Assembly: GCF_020618775.1 (NCBI RefSeq)
Contig: NZ_JAESVB010000004.1
Location: 1-64,000 of the forward strand
Length of the DNA stretch: 64,000 bases
Direction of reading: 5' to 3'
From: Acidisoma silvae
Lineage (GTDB): Bacteria > Pseudomonadota > Alphaproteobacteria > Acetobacterales > Acetobacteraceae
Shown: positions 53,777 to 62,200 of the stretch, piece after piece
Numbering within the stretch: position 1 is the stretch's first letter
How the letters are laid out: each line of letters opens with the position of its first letter
Program-made: the position numbers and the translations under genes
The notes under the pieces: model-generated
What the model was told of the DNA's origin: nothing
The model's database searches: none
Seen by the model: only the letters and a program-made list of their open reading frames with translations

Positions 53777-54871
53777 TTAGTCGCGATCTGTCTTGAAGCG
53801 GTAGATGGTGCTGGAGGTGAAGATATGGCCGGGTTGCAGCACGGTCGTCGGGAAATCAGGCTGGTTCGGTGAATCCGGAAAATGCTGCGTCTCCAGGCAG
53901 AAGGCGTCCGACTGGCGATAGGCAACGCCGGCCGTGCCGGCCGAGCCGCCGCCGAGGTAATTGGCGGTATAGAACTGCACACCGGGTTCGGTCGTCTCCA
54001 CTTCCATGATGCGGCCGCTTTTCGGGTCATAAACACGGGCGGCGAGCGTCAGCGCATGCGGCGCGGGTTTTTCCAGCACGAAATTATGGTCATACCCGTT
54101 CTGGCGCAGGATCTGCGGATGCGGAATGCGGATGCCCGCGCCGATGGGCTTGGCTGTGCGGAAATCCAGCGGTGTGCCCTCAACCGGCGCGATCTCGCCG
54201 GTCGGAATGCCGTTCAGGTCGACGGGCGTAAAGCGCTCGGCATTGATCTCGATGATATGGTCGAGGATGGAGCCCTGATCATTGCCGGCGAGATTGAAAT
54301 AGGCGTGGTTGGTGAGGTTGAGGACGGTCTCGGCGGTGGTCGTCGCCTTGTAGTCGATGCGGAATTCGTTTTCCTCATGCAGGCTGTAGACGATCTCCAT
54401 CTTCAGCGCGCCGGGAAAGCCTTCTTCGCCGTCCGGGCTGGTATGGGTCAGCACGGCTGACAGAGAGGTGCCGCTTTGTGCGGCGCGCACGTCCCAGATC
54501 GCCTTGTCGATGCCGACGGCGCCGCCATGCAGGGTATTGGGGCCGTTATTGGCGGCCAGGTCGTAGCGCTTGCCGCCGAGCGTGAAGGCCGCGCCGCCGA
54601 TGCGATTGGCAAAGCGGCCGATCAGCGCGCCGAAATAGCCGGGATTCTGCTCGTAGAGCGCCAGATCGGCGTGGTCGAGATTGACATTGGCGAAGCGGTT
54701 CTGCCGGTCGGGCGCCAGGATGGTGGTAACGATGCCACCCAGGTCGAGAAAGCGCAGTTCGAAACCCGCCGCATTGCGCAGGCGATATTCGGTCACCGCG
54801 CGGCCGTCCGACAACCGCCCGAAGGTCTGGTGATGAAGGCCCGGACCGGAATGGACGTCCTGATTGGGCAT
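53777..54871 (-). CDS. galM: Aldose 1-epimerase (mutarotase)
   Basis: This 364-residue enzyme interconverts alpha and beta anomers of aldoses. Conserved parts are GRFANRI, NGPNTLHGG, TNHAYFNLAG and the catalytic Glu region in AFCLETQHFPDSPNQPDFP. No signal peptide is present, so it acts in the cytoplasm. The start at 54871 has GGGAAAG at proper spacing, whereas the frame upstream has no family resemblance. Confidence 0.93.
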   Translation of the reverse strand: MPNQDVHSGPGLHHQTFGRLSDGRAVTEYRLRNAAGFELRFLDLGGIVTTILAPDRQNRFANVNLDHADLALYEQNPGYFGALIGRFANRIGGAAFTLGGKRYDLAANNGPNTLHGGAVGIDKAIWDVRAAQSGTSLSAVLTHTSPDGEEGFPGALKMEIVYSLHEENEFRIDYKATTTAETVLNLTNHAYFNLAGNDQGSILDHIIEINAERFTPVDLNGIPTGEIAPVEGTPLDFRTAKPIGAGIRIPHPQILRQNGYDHNFVLEKPAPHALTLAARVYDPKSGRIMEVETTEPGVQFYTANYLGGGSAGTAGVAYRQSDAFCLETQHFPDSPNQPDFPTTVLQPGHIFTSSTIYRFKTDRD

Positions 54872-55035
54872 GTTGCTTTCCCTTCTGCTGCGGTATTGCG
54901 CCCAGCCTAGACTGACCGGGCTGATGCGCCCAGGGGCCAGCACGCCGATCGGCGTTCGGTCCGGGATCACTATAATTGTTTCCATTTTGTTCGATTGATG
55001 CGATACAACCCCTGCGTGCAAAACAGGAGAGGCTC

Positions 55036-55427
55036 TTGACCCTTCATGCGGATCGCAGCCGCCGTCAGGCGCGAGGCACCCGGTCGCAGCGCCAGGGGCT
55101 GCAGGGTGAAACGCGGGTGGTCCATGCCCTGGGGCAAGGGGGCTGGATCATTCATGGCCGGCGCGTGCGCACGCCGGCGGGGGAGGTCGATATCGTGGCG
55201 GAACGCGACGGTATTCTCACCCTGGTCGAAGTCAAAACCGGGCCGGACCTGACGACCGCCGCCTATGCGCTCTCCGCCCGCCAGCAGCGAAGGCTGCTGA
55301 TGCCGGCGCCATTCTACAGGGCCAGCATCCGGACTGGGGGCGGAACGGCATGCGATTCGATGCCTGGCTGGTCGATGCTTTGGGTCGCATGCAGCATATT
55401 CTGGATGCGTTTCGGGATGCTGCCTGA
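55036..55427 (+). pseudogene. yraN: YraN (UPF0102) endonuclease-like gene, frameshifted
   Basis: The first part, read from a TTG at 55036 with AGGAGAGG just upstream, gives the restriction-endonuclease-like core (GEVDIVAERDGILTLVEVKT). It then loses the family pattern after MPAPFY near 55315. The expected C-terminus (RFDAWLVDALGRMQHILDAF) is present in another frame and ends at the TGA 55425-55427. A single-base insertion or a two-base loss around 55310-55320 would explain this. The unshifted frame ends at 55443. Either the gene is broken or the sequence has an error here. Confidence 0.75.
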
Positions 55428-55442
55428 CCGGGTTTTGGGGTA

Positions 55443-55460
55443 GCGCTTCCGCCGAAGCGC
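55443..55460 (+). terminator. Hairpin after yraN
   Basis: The stem GCGCTTC/GAAGCGC has a four-base loop, 16 bases after the yraN stop. No T-run follows, so it is only a weak candidate. Confidence 0.35.
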
Positions 55461-55524
55461 CCTATCTCTAGAGGCAAAGAGGGTCGGTCATCGGCCCCCT
55501 GCAGCCCAAGAGAGCCTGTCCCGG

Positions 55525-56268
55525 ATGACCGAGCCTGCGACGATCCCCGACCTGACCCCGCATAGCGCCCTGTTCCTCGATCTGGACGGCACGCTGCTGG
55601 ATATCGCCGAGCGGCACGATCTTGTCTGGGTCGCCCCGGAATTGCCGGATGTGATTACCCGGCTTGCCACAGCACTGGGCGGCGCCGTCGCCATCGTTAC
55701 CGGCCGTCCGCTGTCCGACGTCGACCGGCTATTGCCGCTGCCAGGCCTTGCGGTCGCGGCCGAACACGGTGCGCGGCTGCGCCGGCCGGATGGGCAGATC
55801 GAGGCGCATGCGGCCGATCTGCCCGAGCGCGGCGACTGGATCGGCGCGGTGAAGGCCTCGCTCCATCTCTGGCCCGGTGCCTTTCTCGAGGAAAAATCGG
55901 TCGGCTTCGTCGTCCATTACCGGCAGGCGCCGAGCCATGGGCCGGATATCGGGCAGTTTCTGGAAAACCTCATCGCCCCGGCTGGGGGCCGCGCAGAGAT
56001 TCTGCCGGCGCTCATGGCCTTCGAAATCCGCGCCGAGGGCGTCGGCAAGGGCCATGCCGTCCGCCACCTGATGGCGGATGCGCCCTTCGCCGGCCGCGCG
56101 CCGGTCTTCATCGGCGATGACGTGACGGATGAGGAAGGCATGGCGGCGGCGGAAGCCCTGGGCGGGCAGGGGCTGCATGTGCATCGCGTCTTCGACGGGG
56201 AGCCGGCTTCGGTGCGCGCCTGGCTCGCGCGGCAGGCGGATCGTCTCGACCAGGGCGCTGCCCGCTGA
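55525..56268 (+). CDS. otsB: Trehalose-6-phosphate phosphatase
   Basis: This 247-residue HAD-superfamily enzyme removes phosphate from trehalose-6-phosphate. HAD motif I DLDGT is at 19-23 (nucleophile Asp19), followed by VTGRP and the C-terminal FIGDDVTDEEGM. It is 41 bases before otsA, giving the trehalose synthesis pair otsB-otsA. Confidence 0.94.
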   Translation: MTEPATIPDLTPHSALFLDLDGTLLDIAERHDLVWVAPELPDVITRLATALGGAVAIVTGRPLSDVDRLLPLPGLAVAAEHGARLRRPDGQIEAHAADLPERGDWIGAVKASLHLWPGAFLEEKSVGFVVHYRQAPSHGPDIGQFLENLIAPAGGRAEILPALMAFEIRAEGVGKGHAVRHLMADAPFAGRAPVFIGDDVTDEEGMAAAEALGGQGLHVHRVFDGEPASVRAWLARQADRLDQGAAR

Positions 56269-56309
56269 CTTCGCTTCGCTGCCCGCTGCACCGTTAGAAA
56301 GGAAGCGCC

Positions 56310-57671
56310 TTGTCCCGCCTCGTCATCGTCTCCAACCGGGTGCAGATCCCGACCGAAAAGGCGCCACGCGCCGGCGGCCTCGCGGTCGCGCTCGGCAGCG
56401 GCCTGGCGCCCGGCACACTCTGGTTCGGCTGGAGCGGCAAGCGCGGCCATAACGGCCGCACGCCCAGCCTGCATGATGCCCAGGGCGTGACCTATGCGAC
56501 GATCGACCTGACCGAGAAAGAATATCACGATTTCTACGTCGGCTTCTCGAACGGCGCGCTATGGCCGCTGCTGCATTACCGGCTGGACTATCTCGACTAT
56601 CACCGGCACCAGCATCAGGGGTATTGCGACGTCAATGCCTATTTCGCCGAGGCCCTGCTGCCGCTGCTGAAGGATGACGATCTCGTCTGGGTGCATGACT
56701 ATCAGCTGTTCCTGGTCGGCGAAAATCTTCGCGCGCGCGGGGCTACACAAAAAATCGGCTTCTTCCTGCATATTCCTTTCGTGCCGCCGGAAATTCTCGA
56801 CGCGCTGCCTTGCGGTCTCGAATTGCTGCGAGGCCTCTGCGCCTATGACGTCGTCGGCTTCCATACCGACGAGCATCGCAATGCCTTCCTGTCCTGCGTT
56901 GAGACCTTTCTGGGCTTGGCTTCGGCCGATGACGGCAGCTTCGTCTTCGAAGGCCGGCTGGTGAAGACGGTGACGGCACCCATCGGCATCGATGCCGAGG
57001 AATTTGCGCAGACCGCCGTGCGGGCGGCGCGCGGGGCGGAAGTGCGCCGCATCCGCGAAAGCCTGTTCAGCCGCGCGCTCGTCATCGGCGCCGACCGCCT
57101 GGACTATTCCAAGGGCCTGCCCAACCGCTTCCGTGCCTTCGACCAGCTGCTGGAGCGCTTTCACGAGCATCGCGGCAAGGTCTCCATGCTGCAGGTGGCG
57201 GCGCGCTCGCGCGAGGATGTCGATCGCTACCAGCAGTTGCGCCGCACGCTGGACCGGCTGGTGGGGGATATCAACGGCCGCTATTCGGAATTCGACTGGA
57301 TTCCGATTCGCTATATGACGCGGGCGTTGAGCCGCAAAAGCCTCGCCGGTTTCTATCGCGTGGCGCGGGTCGGGCTGGTGACGCCGCTGCGCGACGGCAT
57401 GAACCTGGTCGCCAAGGAATACGTCGCCGCGCAATCCAGCGCCGACCCGGGCGTGCTCATCCTGTCCCGCTTCGCCGGCGCGGCGGATGAGCTGAAGGAA
57501 GCCCTGATCGTCAACCCTTATGACGCGGATGAGGTGGCCGAGGCCATCGATCAGGCGCTGGCGATGGACCTGGGCGAGCGCAAGGAACGCTGGCAGGCCT
57601 TGCGGGAACGCGTCTGGGCCGGCACGCCGGCGCGGTTTACGGAGACTTTTCTCAGCGTTTTGCGAGACTGA
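56310..57671 (+). CDS. otsA: Trehalose-6-phosphate synthase
   Basis: This 453-residue GT20 enzyme joins UDP-glucose and glucose-6-phosphate. Typical parts are VSNRVQIP at the start, [41 protein letters not shown] and the C-terminal [16 protein letters not shown]. The start is TTG at 56310 with AAAGGAAG upstream; no better ATG exists. Trehalose made here and glycine betaine made by the bet genes are both compatible solutes. Confidence 0.95.
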   Translation: MSRLVIVSNRVQIPTEKAPRAGGLAVALGSGLAPGTLWFGWSGKRGHNGRTPSLHDAQGVTYATIDLTEKEYHDFYVGFSNGALWPLLHYRLDYLDYHRHQHQGYCDVNAYFAEALLPLLKDDDLVWVHDYQLFLVGENLRARGATQKIGFFLHIPFVPPEILDALPCGLELLRGLCAYDVVGFHTDEHRNAFLSCVETFLGLASADDGSFVFEGRLVKTVTAPIGIDAEEFAQTAVRAARGAEVRRIRESLFSRALVIGADRLDYSKGLPNRFRAFDQLLERFHEHRGKVSMLQVAARSREDVDRYQQLRRTLDRLVGDINGRYSEFDWIPIRYMTRALSRKSLAGFYRVARVGLVTPLRDGMNLVAKEYVAAQSSADPGVLILSRFAGAADELKEALIVNPYDADEVAEAIDQALAMDLGERKERWQALRERVWAGTPARFTETFLSVLRD

Positions 57672-57755
57672 CACCAGCTGCGGCTTGGTTTATCCGGCGC
57701 AGGGCGTCATAACGCGCCCTGAACTAACCTGCCGAATGGACCAGACTGACCCGTC

Positions 57756-58958
57756 ATGAGCGCCGCCGCCGCCCCCGACAGCAAGCTTCCGGTCCATGCC
57801 GGCCCGCACGGCATCCGCTATGACTTTAACGACGGATGCCGGGTGGCCTTGCCGCCTGGACAGTGGCGCGTGCGGATGCGCGACGTCGATACCGGCAATA
57901 TCCTGTTCGACCAGGCCATGACCGGCGGCATGATGACCAGCAGCAAGCGCTTCTATGTCCGCTTCGGGCTGGAAATCTGGAAGGACGATGTCTCGGTCTT
58001 TTCCCAAGTCTATGCGGCGGAAGACCGCATCGTCATGGTCAAGATGGAGCTTGGCGGCCTTGGCGACCATATCGCCTGGGTGGGCGCGGTCGATGCCTTC
58101 GCGGCCCGCCATCGCTGCGTGATGCTGTGCCGGGTGCGGCCCGATATCCGCCCGCTGCTCCAGAAGGCCTATCCGCATATCCGTTTCGTCACCAACGCGG
58201 ACCCCGACCCGGCCGATTGCTACGCCAGCTACAAGGTGCTGGTCTTCTACAACGACCATCACAATCTCTATCAGCCGACCGACTATCGTTTCGCCGGCCT
58301 TTGCCACACGGCCTCCTATATTCTGGGTGTGCCGCCCATCGACCGCCGGCCTCTCTTCCTGCCGGATCAGGACCGCCGGCCCATCGCCGAACCCTATGTC
58401 TGCATCGCGACCCAGGCGTCATCGCAAAACAAATACTGGAACAATCCGCACGGCTGGCCCGAGGTCATTTCCTTCCTGAAGGCGCAGGGCTACCGGGTGA
58501 TCTGCATTGACCAGAATACGGTCAACGGCCGTGGCATCGTCTGGAACCATATTCCGCATGGTGCCGAGGATCAGACCGGCAGCCGCCCGCTGGATGAGCG
58601 CGTCAATTGGCTGCGCCACGCGGCGTTTTTCGTGGGCCTGTCCAGCGGCCTTGCCTGGCTGGCCTGGGCGGCGGGCATTCCCGCCGTCATGATCAGCGGC
58701 TTCACGCATCCGCTCAATGAATTCCAGACGCCCTTCCGGGTCATCAACTGGCATGCTTGCAACAGTTGCTCGAACGACCTGCGGCACGAGCTCGATCCGT
58801 CGGATTTCCTGTGGTGTCCCCGGCACAAGGATACGCCGCGGGCCTTCGAATGCACGCGGCTCATCACCGCCGAACAGGTCATCCGCGCCATTCGCAGCGT
58901 GCCGGATTTCGGGTCGCCCGCGGCCCCGCTGACCGTCGCCGAGGCCGCGGCGCGCTGA
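57756..58958 (+). CDS. Autotransporter strand-loop-strand O-heptosyltransferase (BAHT)
   Basis: This 400-residue GT9-like enzyme resembles the Aah/TibC group that heptosylates serines in repeat autotransporters. It has the heptosyltransferase fold (ELGGLGDHIAWVG, then FFVGLSSGLAWLAWAAGIPA). Four cysteines at 335, 338, 354 and 366 (ACNSC, WCP, ECT) fit the iron-finger motif diagnostic of this family. The next gene encodes a giant protein made of exactly the kind of repeat these enzymes modify, so it is the likely substrate. No signal peptide is seen; it acts in the cytoplasm. Confidence 0.9.
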   Translation: MSAAAAPDSKLPVHAGPHGIRYDFNDGCRVALPPGQWRVRMRDVDTGNILFDQAMTGGMMTSSKRFYVRFGLEIWKDDVSVFSQVYAAEDRIVMVKMELGGLGDHIAWVGAVDAFAARHRCVMLCRVRPDIRPLLQKAYPHIRFVTNADPDPADCYASYKVLVFYNDHHNLYQPTDYRFAGLCHTASYILGVPPIDRRPLFLPDQDRRPIAEPYVCIATQASSQNKYWNNPHGWPEVISFLKAQGYRVICIDQNTVNGRGIVWNHIPHGAEDQTGSRPLDERVNWLRHAAFFVGLSSGLAWLAWAAGIPAVMISGFTHPLNEFQTPFRVINWHACNSCSNDLRHELDPSDFLWCPRHKDTPRAFECTRLITAEQVIRAIRSVPDFGSPAAPLTVAEAAAR

Positions 58959-59293
58959 CGGCCCGGCAATCGTCGTCCGGCGTCCGATGTGACGGGCTGC
59001 GAGATCACGCGGCCTCCCGTTTCATAATCCAAAAGCGCGCAGTGTGACTTTGTGCGCAGTCCAAGGGCGCGTGCGCTGTTGAGACGCGCTTGCCCCTGGG
59101 GACGCTCTGGCCAATCTGCATGACGTGCCGGAGTTTTGGCCAAAACTGTCGCCAAAACTGAAGTGTGCAGCGGCAAATTTACCACTATCGCAGTAAATTT
59201 TAATTGAATGTGCAACTTGCGGCCGATGGCGATTGGCCGTATTGACATCGAAAATATTACCCTTTTGATCAATTGATCGGGCTAGGTTCGCGA
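58959..59293. promoter_or_regulatory. Upstream regulatory region of the giant adhesin
   Basis: This 335-base non-coding stretch turns AT-rich after 59150. It contains a 16-base perfect palindrome at 59132-59147, a direct repeat GCCAAAACTG at 59139-59148 and 59151-59160, an inverted repeat AAATTTAC/GTAAATTT at 59175-59200 and the 12-base palindrome GATCAATTGATC at 59267-59278. TTGACA at 59242-59247 could be a -35 box, but no clear -10 is spaced from it. No Rho-independent terminator for the heptosyltransferase was found. Confidence 0.5.
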
Positions 59294-62200
59294 ATGACGA
59301 TCACCAGCGTTACGTCCGGCCAGGTGAACAGCGGCGCCGCTGTGTCCAGCGGCAATAGCATTAACGTCTATGCCGGCGGCACGACGGTCAGTGCGAATGT
59401 CGGCAGCAGCGGTACGGAAATCGTCTTCGCCGGTGGTCTTGCCAGCAACACGCTGGTTTACGCCAGCACGCGTATTGGATCGCACGAACAGCTTATCGTT
59501 TCATCCGGCGGCACGGCGGTCGGCACGATTCTGAGCGGCACGAATGCGGGCACCTTCGGTGATTCGGCTACGGCCATCGCTTCCTCCGGCGGGCTTTTGT
59601 CCAATACCACCGTCTATAGCGGTGGCACCGTCAGCGCGGCGGCGGGTGGCCGCGTCGTCAACACCGTCGTCAATAGCGGCGGCTACGCCTATGTTTTGTC
59701 TGGTGGGGTCGCCAGCGGCACGGTTGTCAATTCCAGCGGCTCGGAAATTTTGTCCGGCGGCACGGCCTTCGGCACGACGGTCAATAGCGGTGGCATCGAG
59801 ACGGCGATATCTGGTGGCGTCGTCAGCAATGCGACCGTCAGCAGCGGTGGCAGCCTCATCCTGTCCGCAGGCGGGACAGCGACGAGTGCGCTCATCCTCA
59901 ATAGCGGCATCGAGACGATCAGCAGCGGCGCCGTAGCGTCGAATACCGTCGTCTCTGCCGGCGGTATCGCGGCCGTCAGCAATGGCGGTTCCGCCGTCAA
60001 TATGACTGTCGCGACCGGCGGCGCGGGCTTTGTCGGCAGCGGTGCCTCCGCCGCAGGCGTCACCGTCAGCACGGGCGGCAATCTGACCGTGTATTCCAGC
60101 GGCTTGGCCCAGGGCATCGTGGTCGCGTCCGGTGGCACGGCGCGGGTGTTGGGCGGTGGCTCGTCGGCGATGACGGTGACGAACGGCGGCACGGGCATTG
60201 TCGTCGGCTCCAATCTCTCCACGGGCGTACTGTCGGCCTTCACGGCGGCGTCCACCACCTCGCTTGCCGGCGACATCATATTGTCGGGCGGTGTCTTCAC
60301 CGTTCTCAGCGCCAATGTGACCGGCAGCGGCGCGCTTGTCGTCGGGCCGGGCGGTTATACCTCGGCCGACACGGTCAGCGCCGGCGGTTCAGCGCTGATA
60401 TCGGGCCTCGGCGCAATCGCGCGTGGCGTCACGATCGGCAGCGGCGGTTCCGCCACCATTGCGGATGGCGGCGTCGCGAATGCCTGGCTGATTTCGGGAT
60501 CGGTCGAGACGGTTTCGGTCTCATCCGGCGGCGTGGTCAGCGGTGCCACGGTCTATGGCAGTTCGGCCGTGCTGACGGTCAATTCCGGCGCGACAGCCAG
60601 CAGCACCGTGATTCAAAGCGCGGCCTCGGAAGTTCTCCTCGGTGCCACCGGTTTTGGCGGCACGGTCGCGAGCCGCGGCTATGAACTGGTGTCCAGTGGC
60701 GGCGTCGCCAGCGGCTATGTCATCCAGTCGGCCGGCAGCGCCTATATCTATACCGACGGCACGATGGTCAGTACCGTGGTCCAACAGGGCGGCCTGGAAA
60801 CCGTTTTCCTGAGTGGGTCCGCGTCCGGCACCGTCGTCAGCAGCGGCGGCACCGAACAGACCTATGGTACCGTGACCGGCACGACCGTGCTGACCAGCGG
60901 CGTCCAGAAGATTTCCAACGGCGGTGAAGCCTATGACACCGTCATCAGCCGTGGCGCGGAATTTGTCTATGCCGGCGGCACGACCTTGTTCGATCAGGTA
61001 TCGAGCGGCGGCTACGTCTATTTGTCCGGCGGGACGTCCATCAGCGGTATTCTGTCGGCGGGTGCGGTTGAATCTGCAATATCCAACGGCCGCGATTATA
61101 GCGGAAAGGTTTTCGGCGAGGAATATGTCTCCGGCGGTACGGCCGGTGACACGATCATCGGCAGCGGCGGCACGCAGGAGATCTATACATCGGCGGTGGC
61201 CTATGGCGTGACCGTCAACGCGGGCGGCAGTCAGGTCGTCTCCAACGGTCGGGCAAGCGGCACGGTTGTGTCGTCCGGCGGCACGCAGATCATTTCAGCA
61301 GGCGCCGTGGTGACGGGCACCACCATCAATGCCGGCGGCACGGTCGTCATGTCCGGCGGCAGCATCTCGGGCGCCACTCTATCCTCCGGCGGCACCTTCA
61401 TTCTCGGCAGCGGCTCGTCCTACGGCACGATCATCAGCAGCGGCGCCGTTCAAACCGTCGCGCTGTCCGGCGGCTATTACTTCAATACGGTGGTGAGTTC
61501 CGGCGGCACCTTCATCATCGCCAGCGGCGGCACCAACGTTCTGACGTCAAACTACGCCTCGGCGACGGTCGTCAGTTCCGGTGGCACGGAGATTGTGTAT
61601 TCACGCGGCTATGAGAATGGCGGCACCGTTCTTGCGGGCGGCACGCTTCTGCTGAGTGGCGGCTATGTGGTGGGAACCGAAACCATCAGTGCCGGCGGCA
61701 GCCTGATCGGCAGCAACGGCCAGTTGAGTGCCGGTCAGGCCATTGTCGACTATGGTTTCGTCACAGGCGTCGTCGATTACAGCGGCACCATCACCGTCGG
61801 CGCCGGTGGCACGACGCAAGGCGTCACCATGGGGACGGGCGGGACAGAGACTGTCCTGGCGCGGGGTGTCGCCAGCGGCACGCTGGTCTATAATTCGGGC
61901 AGCCTGTTGGTGGCGGCGGGCGGTACGGCGGTCAGCGCTAATCTGGGTGCGGGCGGCTCCGAATATATCTCCGCCGGCGGCACCGACAGCGGCTCCATCA
62001 TCAACAGCGGCGCGACCGAAATGGTGGTCGGCAATGGGCTCAGCACGGTCGTGCTGGCCGGCGGGCAGCAGCAGACCTTCCGCGGCGGTGTCGTCAGCGC
62101 CACCATCCTGAGTTCAGGCGGTGTCCAGAACGCCTATCTCGGCGCGATTGATTCCGCCACCGTTGTGTCGCGTGGCGGCTATCAGAAGATCTCCTCCGGC

